Assembly: GCF_900100665.1 (NCBI RefSeq)
Contig: NZ_FNCS01000004.1
Coordinates: forward strand, 231,224 to 295,223
From: Pelagibacterium luteolum
GTDB lineage: Bacteria; Pseudomonadota; Alphaproteobacteria; Rhizobiales; Devosiaceae
Length of the DNA stretch: 64,000 bases
Direction: 5' to 3'
The stretch's first letter is position 1; each line of letters begins with the position of its first letter. The notes beneath the pieces were generated by a model that made no database searches, had not been told where the DNA came from, and worked only from the letters and a program-made list of their open reading frames with translations. The position numbers were made by a program, and so were the translations under genes. Below are positions 18,685 through 27,993 of this stretch, in pieces.

Positions 18685-19200
18685 ATGGCCGTACGCGAAA
18701 TCCTCATCCTGCCCGATCCGCTGCTGCGCAAGGTGGCCGAGACCGTTGAAAACTTCGACGACGATCTCAAGAAAACCGTCGATGACATGTTCGAAACCAT
18801 GTACGACGCGCCCGGCATCGGTTTGGCCGGTCCGCAGATCGGTTATATGAAGCGCGTCGTCGTCATCGATCTGGCCGATGAGGAAAACCCCGATTCCGGC
18901 AAGATCGCCATGGTCAATCCCGAAATCGTCGGCATGAGCGAGGAGACAGCCGTCTCCGAGGAAGGCTGCCTCTCGATCCCCGAACTCTATTATGAAGTCG
19001 AGCGCCCCGCCGAGGTTACGGTCAAATACTTCACCCCCGAGGGCGAAGAGGTGACACGCAAGGCCACCGGCCGGCTCGCCGTTTGCATGCAGCACGAGAT
19101 CGATCACCTCGATGGCGTCCTCTACATCGACTATCTCTCGCGTTTGAAGCGCGACCGGGTGATGAAGAAATTCCAGAAGCGCGCACGCCTCGTAAGCTGA
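18685..19200 (+). CDS. def: Peptide deformylase
   Basis: Metalloenzyme that removes the formyl group from new proteins. 171 residues. The three family motifs are intact: [10 protein letters not shown] (about 45-54), EEGCLSIPE (about 92-100) with the metal Cys, and QHEIDHLDG (about 135-143) with the two metal His and the catalytic Glu. It starts an operon with fmt and truA and is divergent from rmuC. Confidence 0.97.
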   Translation: MAVREILILPDPLLRKVAETVENFDDDLKKTVDDMFETMYDAPGIGLAGPQIGYMKRVVVIDLADEENPDSGKIAMVNPEIVGMSEETAVSEEGCLSIPELYYEVERPAEVTVKYFTPEGEEVTRKATGRLAVCMQHEIDHLDGVLYIDYLSRLKRDRVMKKFQKRARLVS

Positions 19201-19228
19201 CCGGAATGCTCGAACAAGGACACTGACG

Positions 19229-20152
19229 ATGAAATTGGTCTTCATGGGCACCCCCGATTTCGCCGTGCCCACGCTGACCGAAATCGTCATGCGCGGGCAC
19301 GAGGTCATCGCGTGCTATACCCGCGCGCCAAAGCCCGCTGGGCGTGGACAGGCGGAGCGTAAATCGCCGGTCCAAAGCGCGGCAGAAGAGTTCGGTATCC
19401 CGGTCTTCACGCCGAAAAACTTCCGTGACCCCGCCGATGTTGCAACGTTTGCCGCCCTCGGCGCCGATGTCGCCGTCGTCGTCGCCTACGGCCTCCTCTT
19501 GCCCCCTGCCGTTCTCGAAGCGCCCGAAAAGGGCTGCCTCAATCTCCACGGCTCACTGCTCCCCCGCTGGCGCGGCGCTGCCCCCATCCAGCGCGCCATC
19601 ATGGCCGGTGATCGCCAGACCGCCGTCTCGGTCATGAAGATGGAAGAGGGGCTCGACACCGGCCCCGTCAGCCTCCTCGACATCATCCCCATCGGCCCGG
19701 ACATGACCGCCGGGGAGTTGCACGACCAGATGATGCGCACCGGCGCCGACCTCATGGGCCGCGCGCTTTCGGCTCTCGACCGCGATGCCCTCGAATTTAC
19801 GCCCCAGCCCGAAGACGGCGTCACCTACGCCAAAAAGATCGAGAAATCCGAAAGCCGTATCGATTTCTCTCGCCCCGCCGCCGACGTCCACAACCACATT
19901 CGCGGCCTCTCGCCCTTCCCGGGCGCTTGGTTTGAAATCGAACTGGGCGGCAAGCCCGTTCGCGTCAAAGCCTTGCGCTCGACCCTCGCACAAGGCAGCG
20001 GTACACCCGGCACGCTAATCGAGGGTCTCACCATCGCCTGCGGCGACGGCGCCGTCCGGCTCACCCAGGTCCAGCGCGAAGGCAAGGGCCCGATGGACGC
20101 CGACGCCTTCCTCCGCGGCGCCGGCGATCTGACGGGCAAGGTCGTGGCGTAA
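19229..20152 (+). CDS. fmt: Methionyl-tRNA formyltransferase
   Basis: Formylates initiator Met-tRNA using 10-formyltetrahydrofolate. 307 residues. The catalytic Asn/His/Asp region is visible as [16 protein letters not shown] (about 109-124), and the C-terminal OB-like tRNA-binding domain begins near residue 205. A start-proximal AAGGA precedes the ATG. It follows def by 28 bp; its TAA shares one base with the ATG of truA. Confidence 0.97.
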   Translation: MKLVFMGTPDFAVPTLTEIVMRGHEVIACYTRAPKPAGRGQAERKSPVQSAAEEFGIPVFTPKNFRDPADVATFAALGADVAVVVAYGLLLPPAVLEAPEKGCLNLHGSLLPRWRGAAPIQRAIMAGDRQTAVSVMKMEEGLDTGPVSLLDIIPIGPDMTAGELHDQMMRTGADLMGRALSALDRDALEFTPQPEDGVTYAKKIEKSESRIDFSRPAADVHNHIRGLSPFPGAWFEIELGGKPVRVKALRSTLAQGSGTPGTLIEGLTIACGDGAVRLTQVQREGKGPMDADAFLRGAGDLTGKVVA

Positions 20153-20904
20153 TGCCCCGCTACAAGATCACCATCGAATACGACGGCACCCCCTTCGTCG
20201 GCTGGCAGCGTCAGGCCGAGGACATGTCGGTGCAACAGGCCATCGAGGAAGCCATCGAGCGCTTCTCCGGAGAAGCTGTCCGGACCCAAACCGCCGGCCG
20301 CACCGATGCCGGTGTCCATGCCCGCGGCCAGGTCGCCCATTTCGACCTCGCCCGCGATTGGGATCCCTTCCGCGTCTCCGAAGCCATCAACTTCCACCTC
20401 AAACCGCACCCCGTCATCATCCTCGCCTGCGAAAAGGTCGACGAGACCTTCGAGGCGCGGTTTTCCGCAACCGCCCGGCACTACTGCTATCTGATCCTCA
20501 ACCGCCGGGCCCGTCCCGCCCTCGAGGCCAATAGGGTGTGGTACGTCGCCACCCCGCTGGACGCCGACGCCATGCACGCCGCCGCACAGACCATCCTCGG
20601 CCGCCACGATTTCACGACCTTCCGCTCGGCCCATTGCCAGGCCAATTCCCCCATCCGCGCTCTCGACCGCTTCGACGTCCGCCGCGACGGGGAGTTGATC
20701 ACCATCGAAGCCTCTGCACGCTCGTTCCTCCACCATCAGGTGCGCTCGATGGTGGGGTCGCTCAAGCTCGTGGGGGAAGGACGGTGGAGCGCCGATGATT
20801 TCCGCGCTGCGCTCGATGCAAAAGATCGCGCCCGCTGCGGCGCTCTGGCGCCGTCTTCGGGCCTTTATCTCATGGCCGTCGATTATCCCGAAAACGGGAA
20901 CTGA
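20152..20904 (+). CDS. truA: tRNA pseudouridine(38-40) synthase
   Basis: Makes pseudouridine at positions 38-40 of the tRNA anticodon arm. 250 residues. The catalytic aspartate lies in [18 protein letters not shown] (about residues 47-64). Start and fmt stop overlap (TAATG), so the gene is translationally coupled to fmt. The last 22 bp overlap the 3' end of the convergent membrane protein gene. Confidence 0.97.
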   Translation: MPRYKITIEYDGTPFVGWQRQAEDMSVQQAIEEAIERFSGEAVRTQTAGRTDAGVHARGQVAHFDLARDWDPFRVSEAINFHLKPHPVIILACEKVDETFEARFSATARHYCYLILNRRARPALEANRVWYVATPLDADAMHAAAQTILGRHDFTTFRSAHCQANSPIRALDRFDVRRDGELITIEASARSFLHHQVRSMVGSLKLVGEGRWSADDFRAALDAKDRARCGALAPSSGLYLMAVDYPENGN

Positions 20905-21485
20905 CTGAGAATATAGCCGCCCGCCAGAAGCGCGACAAACTGGGCCATCACCACGATAACGATCTCGGTGAAATTGAGCCCCACGACCAGCCTGTAGATG
21001 TTGATCTCGATCACCAGCATGGCCAGCGCCACGCCCGCCCAAAGCGTGAGGATCAGCCCAACGATGGTGTCCCCGGCCGCCGGCCCCAGCAGCATCGCGG
21101 CGATAAACCCGAGCCCAAGACTCGCCACGAGCGCCGCCATCAGCACAACTGTGCCCGACCAGTTGGACGCAACCATGAACGGCCTGAAGGCGTGCAGCGC
21201 CTTGAGCTGCGGCAGAACCATCCGCATTGCGCCATAGCGCAATCCCAGCAAAAGCCCCGAGGAAAAAAGCTGCATCGCGGGCGAGGGGCCCTGGCCCGTC
21301 ATGCCCATGAGCCCGGCCATCACTGCATTGACCATCACCAGTGGAACAAAGCTGCCCGCCAGGCCGCGTTGGGAGAAATCGAAGTGATAGCCTGCGTCGG
21401 CCCGTCCCAAAAGCAGTCGCCACGTGCCGCCGATGGCCGCCAGCGCTTCATCGATAAGGCTCGATTGTCGTGTCGCCACGCCCAA
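20883..21485 (-). CDS. Yip1-like membrane protein, third of three tandem paralogues
   Basis: Integral membrane protein of about 200 residues with about five hydrophobic segments; function unknown. It begins with a short amphipathic region containing GTWRLLLGR, which matches GSWRLIIGR in the next paralogue, then an RGLAGSF segment also shared. The fold resembles the Yip1/DUF1282 class. The start is probably the TTG at 21485, directly after the preceding stop with GGAGG 5 bases upstream; a GTG at 21479 is the alternative. It is the last gene of the dapD-dapE-membrane protein run. Confidence 0.7.
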   Translation of the reverse strand: MGVATRQSSLIDEALAAIGGTWRLLLGRADAGYHFDFSQRGLAGSFVPLVMVNAVMAGLMGMTGQGPSPAMQLFSSGLLLGLRYGAMRMVLPQLKALHAFRPFMVASNWSGTVVLMAALVASLGLGFIAAMLLGPAAGDTIVGLILTLWAGVALAMLVIEINIYRLVVGLNFTEIVIVVMAQFVALLAGGYILSQFPFSG

Positions 21486-22055
21486 TCAGACCTCCGGTGT
21501 CGGCACCGGGCCGAAGACCGCCCCGACCGCCAGCAATGCGATCATCATACCGATGGTCTGGACGACGATCAGCATCACGATCTGGCCTGCCTTCATGCCC
21601 ACGACGAGCCGCGCGTTGTTGATGCGCGCCAGAAAGCCGATCACCACGGCCAGAATGAGGATCAGCTCCGCCGAAAGCGTGACCAGCGCGACCACGGCCA
21701 ACAGCACCGAGACAATCGCGTTGATCCAGTTTTCGACGGTGACGAAAGCGACGAATTTCTCGCTCAGCCCGGTTATGCGCAGCACGACCCACGAGCTGCC
21801 CATGATCCCGCAATAAAGCAGCGCGTTCTGGACCAGCGCCGCAAAGCTCGATCCGCCTGCACCTTCCGGCGCGACCATGGCCGAAATGACGAACGTCACG
21901 ATCACGGAGGCCAAAAGCGCGATGAAGCTTGATGCCAGCCCGCGCAGATCGGTGGAAAAATAGCCCGGCGCGTCGCGCCGCCCGATGATCAGCCGCCAAC
22001 TGCCCAAGAGGGCAGAACGGGCTTCTTCGGGCAATGTAGGCTGGGCGCTGGACAC
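21486..22055 (-). CDS. Yip1-like membrane protein, second of three tandem paralogues
   Basis: 189 residues, about five membrane segments, function unknown. The N-terminus carries LLGSWRLIIGRRDAPGYF and DLRGLASSFIALL, matching the downstream paralogue. It appears to start with GTG at 22055, 12 bp after the upstream paralogue, and its TGA abuts the start of the next gene. Tight spacing suggests the three proteins are made together. Confidence 0.7.
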   Translation of the reverse strand: MSSAQPTLPEEARSALLGSWRLIIGRRDAPGYFSTDLRGLASSFIALLASVIVTFVISAMVAPEGAGGSSFAALVQNALLYCGIMGSSWVVLRITGLSEKFVAFVTVENWINAIVSVLLAVVALVTLSAELILILAVVIGFLARINNARLVVGMKAGQIVMLIVVQTIGMMIALLAVGAVFGPVPTPEV

Positions 22056-22067
22056 GGGAAAAACTTT

Positions 22068-22589
22068 CTAGAAGGCGTTGGCCAACATGTAGAGTGCGAT
22101 GGGCAATCCGGCAAGCAGCACGAACAGGGCAAGGCCGAAACCGATCGACATGGCGAGAGCCAGTCCATTGGCCTGGGCGAGGCGAAATCCCAGTATGGCT
22201 GTAACCGCTAGGATGGCGCCCGCGAGGGGAACGCCGATAAGGACGGCTACGCCCTCCACGATTTTCATGATGGCCAGCATGAAAAGACCCGGCACCATCA
22301 GCCGTGCGGTATCGATCGGCACTGTCGCCAAGCGCTTGACCACGGCCACGATAATGACCAGCGCCAGCAGCGGCAAAATATGGCCCGAGACCAGCAGCAG
22401 CATGATATCGGGCGGCGGAAATCCGATGCGGAAGGTTGCGAGCACGATGGCGATCAAAACCGCACCACCAAAGGCCAGAAAGCCCTGGTTCATGCCGTCG
22501 GCATCGAAACGAAAATAATCGGCCCAGTCGGGCTGCTTGCCCAAGATTTTCGACCAGCCCGTTCCGGTCTGCCTCAAGGTCTCGATCAA
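22068..22589 (-). CDS. Yip1-like membrane protein, first of three tandem paralogues
   Basis: 173 residues, about five hydrophobic segments. It shares the N-terminal layout of the two following genes in a more diverged form (GTGWSKILGK, then DGMNQGFLAF) and an internal PLAGAILAVTAILGFRLAQANGL region. The start is a TTG at 22589 that overlaps the dapE stop (TTGA), with GAGGG just upstream, so translation is likely coupled to dapE. Function unknown. Confidence 0.65.
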   Translation of the reverse strand: MIETLRQTGTGWSKILGKQPDWADYFRFDADGMNQGFLAFGGAVLIAIVLATFRIGFPPPDIMLLLVSGHILPLLALVIIVAVVKRLATVPIDTARLMVPGLFMLAIMKIVEGVAVLIGVPLAGAILAVTAILGFRLAQANGLALAMSIGFGLALFVLLAGLPIALYMLANAF

Positions 22590-23752
22590 TCCCTCGTCCC
22601 CCGATCGAAAAACGAGGCAACATAAGTGGCGTAAAAATCGCTCAGCCGCTCCACATCGGCGACAGGCACGCGCTCATCGACCTGATGCATCGTCGCCCCG
22701 ATCAGCCCACATTCGACCACCGGGCAATATTGCGCGATAAACCGTGCGTCCGATGTTCCCCCGATCGTCGACATGATCGGCCGCTTGCCATTGGCCTGTT
22801 CCATGACGTCGGACAAATGCGCCACATGCCCCTCGGGCTGGGAAATAAAGCAGCGCGAAACCGGCCCGATCTGCTCGAACTCGATGGCACATCCCCGCGC
22901 GTCGACGGCGGCAATGCGGCGGTGGATCTCGGCCAGCAATGTCTCGCCGGTCCATGTGTCGTTGAAGCGGATGTTAAAGCGCAAGGACGCGCGTTCGGGA
23001 ATGACGTTGGACGCAGCGTTCCCTGTATCGATGGCTGTGACTTCGAGATTTGTGGGCTGGAAATGCTCGGTGCCATTATCGAGCGGTTCGTACAGCGCTT
23101 GGGTCAGCGCCGCGATCACCGGCATGGGGTTGTTCGCCCGCTGCGGGTATGCAGCGTGTCCCTGCTTCCCGACAACGGTCAACTTGCCGGAAACCGATCC
23201 ACGCCGCCCGATCTTGATCGAATCCCCGAACGTTTCGAATGACGAGGGTTCTCCGACGATTGCGAAATCGAATTTTTCGCCCCGGTCGTCGGCCCATTCC
23301 ATGATTTTCTTGGTGCCGTTTACGGCATCGGCCTCTTCGTCGTTAGTGATGGCCAATGAGATCGTGCCGCGGTCCAGCCCGCCATTGGCTGCCAAGTTCG
23401 CAACGGCGCCGCAAAAAGCGGCGACCCCGCTCTTCATGTCGGTTGCCCCACGCCCCCACATCACCCCATCGACGATTTCGGCGGAAAACGGATCATGCGT
23501 CCACGCCGCAACATCGCCCGGCGGCACCACATCGGTGTGCCCCGCAAACAGAAGATGCGGGCCGTTACCCCGGCGGATGGCGAAGAGATTGTCGACGGGA
23601 TACGACCCGTCACCCTCGAAGGGCAGCCGCGTGCATTCAAACCCAAGCGGGGTCAGAAACGCCTCGACGACATCCAGCACGCCATCCTCGATCGGGGTAA
23701 CCGAGGGACGGCGGATCAAATCGGCCAGCAGCGAAACGGCGGGGTGCGACAT
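22586..23752 (-). CDS. dapE: Succinyl-diaminopimelate desuccinylase
   Basis: Zinc hydrolase of the lysine/meso-diaminopimelate pathway that releases succinate from N-succinyl-LL-DAP. 388 residues, M20 family. Metal ligands are visible in FAGHTDVVPPGD (about 70-81), GRGATDMKSGVAAF (about 99-112) and TNDEEADAVNGT (about 135-146). It follows dapD by 2 bp and overlaps the next membrane gene by 4 bp. Confidence 0.96.
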   Translation of the reverse strand: MSHPAVSLLADLIRRPSVTPIEDGVLDVVEAFLTPLGFECTRLPFEGDGSYPVDNLFAIRRGNGPHLLFAGHTDVVPPGDVAAWTHDPFSAEIVDGVMWGRGATDMKSGVAAFCGAVANLAANGGLDRGTISLAITNDEEADAVNGTKKIMEWADDRGEKFDFAIVGEPSSFETFGDSIKIGRRGSVSGKLTVVGKQGHAAYPQRANNPMPVIAALTQALYEPLDNGTEHFQPTNLEVTAIDTGNAASNVIPERASLRFNIRFNDTWTGETLLAEIHRRIAAVDARGCAIEFEQIGPVSRCFISQPEGHVAHLSDVMEQANGKRPIMSTIGGTSDARFIAQYCPVVECGLIGATMHQVDERVPVADVERLSDFYATYVASFFDRGTRD

Positions 23753-23754
23753 GT

Positions 23755-24600
23755 CTAGTCGCGCAGCAGATCGTTGATCGAGGTCTTGGACCGTGTCTTT
23801 TCATCGACGCGTTTGACGATCACGGCGCAATAAAGGTTCGGGCCGGGCTCGCCGTTTGGCAGCGGCTTGCCGGGCAGGGAGCCGGAGACCACCACCGAAT
23901 AGGGCGGCACCTTGCCGTAAAAGATTTCGCCTGTCGTGCGGTCGACGATCTTGGTCGACTGGCCGATGAAAACGCCCATCGAGATCACCGATCCTTCGCC
24001 GACCACGACGCCCTCTACGATTTCCGAGCGTGCGCCGATAAAGCAATGGTCCTCGATGATCACCGGCCCGGCCTGCAGCGGCTCGAGCACGCCGCCGATG
24101 CCGACACCGCCCGAAAGGTGCACGTTCTTGCCGATCTGCGCGCAGGACCCGACGGTCACCCACGCATCGACCATGCTGCTTTCATCGACATAGGCACCCA
24201 GATTGACGAACGAGGGCATCAGGATGGCGTTCTTGCCAATAAAAGCCGAGTGCCGGACGATCGATCCCGGCACCGCGCGAAAGCCAGCCTGACGGAATTC
24301 GGCTTCCGTCCATCCGGCAAATTTTGATGGCACCTTGTCCCACCACGTCGCCCCGCCCGGACCGCCAGGGATCGTCTCCATGTCATTGAGCCGGAACGAC
24401 AGCAGCACAGCCTTTTTCAGCCACTGGTTGACCACCCATTCCCCGTCTGCGCCCTTTTCCGCAACGCGCGCCTTGCCCGAATCGAGCAATGCCAGTGCCT
24501 CGTCGACGGCGTCCCGAACCGTTCCGGTCGTTTCGTAATTGACTGTGTCGCGCGCCTCGAAAGCGGCTTCGATCGTTGCGGCAAGATCGGTCATGGACAT
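23755..24600 (-). CDS. dapD: 2,3,4,5-tetrahydropyridine-2,6-dicarboxylate N-succinyltransferase
   Basis: Transfers succinyl from succinyl-CoA in the lysine/diaminopimelate pathway, feeding dapE. About 281 residues. The C-terminal half is a left-handed beta helix of hexapeptide repeats ([39 protein letters not shown]). I chose ATG 24600 with GAGG about 12 bases upstream; ATG 24594 is equally possible and the open frame reaches 24630. Confidence 0.95.
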   Translation of the reverse strand: MSMTDLAATIEAAFEARDTVNYETTGTVRDAVDEALALLDSGKARVAEKGADGEWVVNQWLKKAVLLSFRLNDMETIPGGPGGATWWDKVPSKFAGWTEAEFRQAGFRAVPGSIVRHSAFIGKNAILMPSFVNLGAYVDESSMVDAWVTVGSCAQIGKNVHLSGGVGIGGVLEPLQAGPVIIEDHCFIGARSEIVEGVVVGEGSVISMGVFIGQSTKIVDRTTGEIFYGKVPPYSVVVSGSLPGKPLPNGEPGPNLYCAVIVKRVDEKTRSKTSINDLLRD

Positions 24601-24722
24601 GGGGACAACGGGCCTCATAAAACTATGCAAACAGGAAATTCGGCCGGACCATAGCCGAACCCACCGAGCCGCGAAACCCTCAAACGCCGCCCCGATTGCA
24701 GCCTTTGGATAAGGACTTCCCC

Positions 24723-25145
24723 ATGGTACGCCCGATGATCTACCAGCACGCCGACACGGCGTTCGAGGCCTTCCTGATCGACGCCTGCGCGCGCCTCGAT
24801 ACGCCCTCTCGCAATGTTGCCTACACAGCCACCGACGGCGTCTTCCGCGCCTTCCGTGCCCGCCTTGAAATCCAGCGGGCGCTCGATTTCGCCAATGTGC
24901 TCCCCACGACCCTGCGCGCCATTTTTGTGCAGGACTGGATCGCCGAGCCGCCGCGAGATTGGGGCACGAGAGACGACTGGACCCGCGACGCCCAGACCCT
25001 GCGCCAGCACCACAATTTTGCCCCCGATACCGTTGTGTCCGACATCGCGTGGTCCCTCCGCCGCCACCTCGATCAAAAAGCCTTCGACACCCTCCTCAAA
25101 ACCTTCCCGCCCGAGGCCAGAGAGTTTTGGGACTCGCCTGCCTGA
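24723..25145 (+). CDS. Conserved hypothetical protein
   Basis: 140 residues, not recognised. It is soluble, without signal peptide or membrane segments, and rich in Asp, Arg and Phe ([38 protein letters not shown]). The ATG at 24723 has AAGGAC about 8 bases upstream. Base composition matches its neighbours, and the codon pattern looks like a real gene. It is divergent from dapD and stands alone. Confidence 0.65.
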   Translation: MVRPMIYQHADTAFEAFLIDACARLDTPSRNVAYTATDGVFRAFRARLEIQRALDFANVLPTTLRAIFVQDWIAEPPRDWGTRDDWTRDAQTLRQHHNFAPDTVVSDIAWSLRRHLDQKAFDTLLKTFPPEAREFWDSPA

Positions 25146-25180
25146 CGACCTCTCAAACATCAGTGGTTCCGCGTCTCTGC

Positions 25181-25236
25181 GCCCCCCTCATCCGACCGCT
25201 TCACGGCCACCTTCTCCCACCAGGGGAGAAGGGAGG
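25181..25236. repeat. REP-like palindromic intergenic element
   Basis: The stretch CCCCTCATCCGACCGCTTCA followed by CGGCCACC and a perfect 9-bp hairpin: CCTTCTCCC at 25210-25218 and GGGAGAAGG at 25224-25232, loop 5 nt. From general knowledge, this CCCTCATCCG...CCTTCTCCC...GGGAGAAGG pattern recurs between genes in many Rhizobiales genomes. Only one copy lies in this window, so its repeat nature here is inferred. Confidence 0.6.
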
Positions 25237-25319
25237 AACCGAGCAGCGTTTCTGAAAGAACCTCAACCACCCTCGCCAGCGAAATAACTTATCCCCGCCG
25301 TCTCAACCGCATCCATACT

Positions 25320-25415
25320 GCACCCACGAACCCGCGTTGATGGACGCAAGCGCAACGAACGTTTGGGCGGGTTTGGTTCGGGTTCCTTGCGGGTCGCTGC
25401 AGGGAAGGCCTAAAC
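25320..25415. other. Gene-free region with stem-loops, left part
   Basis: Part of the roughly 580-bp gap between the hypothetical gene and the LOG gene. TTCCTTGC at 25383-25390 pairs with GCAGGGAA at 25399-25406 (8 bp, one G.U, 8-nt loop). GAACCCG at 25328-25334 can pair with CGGGTTC at 25379-25385, partly excluding the first stem. I see no supported gene here. Confidence 0.4.
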
Positions 25416-25448
25416 GTCACAAGTGCCGGTCGTCGGTACCCATACGGC

Positions 25449-25506
25449 GGCTTACCGGGGAAACCCGGCGGGGATTGACCCCAGCCTTCTGAAGGGCGAG
25501 TAAGCC
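25449..25506. other. Compact potential four-way RNA junction
   Basis: GGCTTAC at 25449-25455 pairs perfectly with GTAAGCC at 25500-25506. Three small hairpins fit exactly inside: CGGG/CCCG closed by a GAAA tetraloop (25456-25467), GGGG/CCCC with an ATTGA loop (25470-25482) and CCTT/AAGG (about 25485-25495). The layout recalls a cloverleaf but is too short and lacks T-loop bases, so it is not a tRNA. I did not recognise any known RNA family. Either strand could be transcribed. Confidence 0.35.
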
Positions 25507-25523
25507 AAAAATCCCGAGCGCCT

Positions 25524-25577
25524 GGGGCGATGATCGCTTCATATAAAACAAATACAGTGCGGAGCGCTCATCGCCCC
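25524..25577. other. Long inverted repeat upstream of the LOG-family gene
   Basis: GGGGCGATGA at 25524-25533 and TCATCGCCCC at 25568-25577 form a perfect 10-bp stem, extended inward by GCTTC/GGAGC. The loop is AT-rich (ATATAAAACAAATACA). No T-run follows directly, so it is not a simple terminator. It could belong to a structured leader or bind a protein. Confidence 0.4.
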
Positions 25578-25728
25578 ATGCCGTCTTTGACTGCCGCTCA
25601 ATCCGAGGCCCATGGCCGTCGGAGGTTTTGGCATGCACAAGGGCGTCATCGCTCTTGGCAAGTCTGCCACCCATCCTTAACACGGCCATGACATGGTAAA
25701 GAGAAATCGAAACGAACGGGAGCCTTTG

Positions 25729-26580
25729 ATGGGCCGCAAACGCAATTCTTCGCTGAGGTCCGCTAAAGAGGACATGGAGGTCGTCCGGCATTCGCCGCAG
25801 ACGCCCCAGACTCAGTCATCGGCCTATCGTCTCGCCTTTGCCGACGAAGAATTCATGATGAGCGAAGAACTGCGCGGCGTGCGCTTCCAGCTCGAATATC
25901 TCAAGGTCGAACAACGCCTGCGCGAAGCGGGGATCAATTCGACGGTCGTGCTGTTCGGCGGCGCACGTATCCCAGAGCCGGGCAAACCCGCATGGGCTGC
26001 CAAGAGCGAGATCGCCAAAAAGAACCTCGAGGCCAATGCGATCTATTACGACGAGGCGCGACGCTTCGCGCGACTGGCGTCCCTGACCTCCAAGACATTG
26101 GACTTCGCCGAATACGTTGTTGCGACCGGCGGCGGGCCGGGCGTCATGGAAGCAGGCAATCGCGGCGCCGCCGATGTAGGCGCACCCTCGATCGGCTACA
26201 ATATCGTCCTGCCCCACGAGCAGGCCCCCAATACCTACGTCACACCGCAGTTCTCGTTCAATTTCCACTACTTTGCCACGCGGAAAATCCATTTCCTGAT
26301 GCGGGCGAAAGTGGTCGCGATCTTCCCCGGTGGGTTCGGGACAATGGACGAGTTTTTCGAAGCCCTGACCCTGATCCAGACCGGGCGCATGGAGCGCATC
26401 CCGCTTTTGCTATTTGGCAAGGCCTTCTGGTCGCGCGTTCTCAACCTTGAGGCGCTGGCCGAAGAGGGGACGATCTCGCCGGACGATTTCAAGCTGTTCA
26501 GCTTCGTCGATACCGCCGAGGAAGGATGGGAAATCGTGCGGAAGACCTACAATCTTCCAGCGATCGAAACCGAGGCATGA
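25729..26580 (+). CDS. TIGR00730-type Rossmann-fold protein (LOG family)
   Basis: Member of the LOG/YgdH family, often misnamed lysine decarboxylase; characterised relatives are cytokinin- or nucleotide-5'-monophosphate phosphoribohydrolases. About 283 residues. The basic N-terminus is non-conserved. Family motifs are present: VATGGGPGVMEAGNRGA (about 138-154) and PGGFGTMDEFFEALTLIQTG (about 200-219), the second holding the catalytic Arg/Glu region. I chose the ATG at 25729 because GGGAG lies 6 bases upstream, instead of ATG 25693. A terminator follows. Confidence 0.85.
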   Translation: MGRKRNSSLRSAKEDMEVVRHSPQTPQTQSSAYRLAFADEEFMMSEELRGVRFQLEYLKVEQRLREAGINSTVVLFGGARIPEPGKPAWAAKSEIAKKNLEANAIYYDEARRFARLASLTSKTLDFAEYVVATGGGPGVMEAGNRGAADVGAPSIGYNIVLPHEQAPNTYVTPQFSFNFHYFATRKIHFLMRAKVVAIFPGGFGTMDEFFEALTLIQTGRMERIPLLLFGKAFWSRVLNLEALAEEGTISPDDFKLFSFVDTAEEGWEIVRKTYNLPAIETEA

Positions 26581-26586
26581 CACAAA

Positions 26587-26617
26587 AAAGCCCGCTCCAA
26601 TGAAGCGGGCTTTGTTC
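26587..26617. terminator. Bidirectional rho-independent terminator
   Basis: AAAGCCCGCT at 26587-26596 pairs perfectly with AGCGGGCTTT at 26604-26613 (10 bp, 7-nt loop), with A and T tracts on both sides. It separates the convergent LOG gene and secreted protein gene and can serve both. Confidence 0.9.
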
Positions 26618-26636
26618 GCTTTACGACAGTGATTGA

Positions 26637-27860
26637 TCAGTCGTTGGCAGAGATCTGAACGTTGAGGCGATCGACCAGAACAAACGGGTCGGCTTCCACG
26701 TCCAGTTCCTCGAACTCCGTAAAGGCCACCGGCTCGGCGGGGGCAACAGAGAGCGTGAAGATCTGGGGATCGGCGATGAAGGTGTTGACCGCCGACGTCA
26801 CCATCGACTTGAACGCCTCGTTTTCGACTTCCGCAAGCATCATCGGCACCATGAACTGGATGCCGGCCTTGAAGGTTTCGCCATCGACACCCTGTTCGGC
26901 GCCGACAAAATCGAGCACCTTCATGAACAGCGAGTTGTCGTCATAGCGCAGCGAACCGCTGACAAGGCGCGTGCCGCCCATCAATTCGATCATGCCTTCC
27001 GACATCGCCTCCATCTCTTCCTCGCTGATCTCTTCACCAGCTTCGGCCATCTCGGCCATCTTGAGGTTGAGCTTCATCGTCTCGCGATAGACCTCTTCGG
27101 TGTAACCATCCAAGGCTAGATCGAGGGAGATGGACCCGAGATTGTCGATAACGAAATCGACGTCCTCGATCGTCAATTCGCCGGTCTCGGGCCACCAGGT
27201 GCCCGAACCGCTCATCGAGGCGGTGAATTCTTCGACGCCGAACGCGGCGATCACCTCCTGGGCCTCAGCTTCTTCGATCGCGCTGAGATCGGCGCGAATG
27301 CCGGTCACCTGATAGCTGCTCGTCACGCCGCCATCGGCAGCGGGATCTTCGACAGTGGCTTCCATCAGATCGACGGCAAACAACTCGCTACCATCCGCAT
27401 CGGTCACCAAAAGCGGGCCGGCCGAAATACGGTCGTAAAGCTCGAGCCCGATTTCAATGACGTTATCGAGGCTGACCTCAGCCGGCAGCACAATCCCCTC
27501 GGCAACGATATCGACGAAGTTGAGCGTAACGCCTTCTTCCTCATCGGTGTATTCGACGTCGGCGATCGTGGCGCGTTCGGCGGTATATCCGCCCTCAGGC
27601 GTCTCGACGACACCCTCGAACACCACGTCTCCAGGAACCTCATGAGGCTCTTCGCCGGCAAAATTGAAGGTAAAATCGGACAGCGTGACCGTATCGCCCT
27701 CAAGCGTCGCCGAGCCATAGGAAAACGAGAGCCCCATAAGTCGGCTGGTCTCGACAAGGCGATCACCGAAGGCATTGGCCTCCAGCGCAAATGCGGACTG
27801 GCTGGCGCCCGCCATCAATGCTGCGGTGACGAGCGAAAGGCATGAAATTGATTTGAACAT
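26637..27860 (-). CDS. Secreted hypothetical protein
   Basis: About 407 residues. A Sec signal peptide is clear: MFKSISCLSLVTAALMAGAS then QSAFA, with cleavage likely before LEANAF. The mature part is acidic and beta-rich, with recurring phrases such as VTLSDFTFNF, LTIEDVDFVI and ISLDLALDG, resembling periplasmic proteins with repeated beta strands, and a Met/Glu-rich helical insert (AEMAEAGEEISEEEMEAMSE). No enzyme motif is seen and I do not recognise the family. The start at ATG 27860 has GGGGACC upstream. It lies alone before a shared terminator. Confidence 0.7.
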   Translation of the reverse strand: MFKSISCLSLVTAALMAGASQSAFALEANAFGDRLVETSRLMGLSFSYGSATLEGDTVTLSDFTFNFAGEEPHEVPGDVVFEGVVETPEGGYTAERATIADVEYTDEEEGVTLNFVDIVAEGIVLPAEVSLDNVIEIGLELYDRISAGPLLVTDADGSELFAVDLMEATVEDPAADGGVTSSYQVTGIRADLSAIEEAEAQEVIAAFGVEEFTASMSGSGTWWPETGELTIEDVDFVIDNLGSISLDLALDGYTEEVYRETMKLNLKMAEMAEAGEEISEEEMEAMSEGMIELMGGTRLVSGSLRYDDNSLFMKVLDFVGAEQGVDGETFKAGIQFMVPMMLAEVENEAFKSMVTSAVNTFIADPQIFTLSVAPAEPVAFTEFEELDVEADPFVLVDRLNVQISAND

Positions 27861-27993
27861 GATGGTCCCCATGTGTGCGACGACTGACGCGCCGATCAAT
27901 GACGAAACATATAGCGAGTACCGCACCACGCGGCCAGCACAGGCTTAATGCGCCAGGGTGACTTTTCGATCACGGCTTTCAGGCAAAAAAGCG

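Noticed and set aside
18583..19308. 5' extension of rmuC by about 240 codons
   Set aside because: It lies opposite def, has no conserved sequence, and the membrane anchor typical of RmuC starts at about 18582.
19825..21423. 532-codon minus-strand frame across fmt and truA
   Set aside because: Antisense to two conserved genes and low in recognisable sequence.
25320..25580. tmRNA, RNase P RNA, 6S RNA or cobalamin riboswitch in the structured gap
   Set aside because: I looked for the alphaproteobacterial tmRNA tag (AACGACAAC), the RNase P GAGGAAAGTCC core and the B12 box, and found none.
25417..25791. 124-codon minus-strand frame in the gap before the LOG gene
   Set aside because: It overlaps the LOG start and its ribosome-binding site, shows no family resemblance, and covers the strong inverted repeats. 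A shorter version cannot be wholly excluded.
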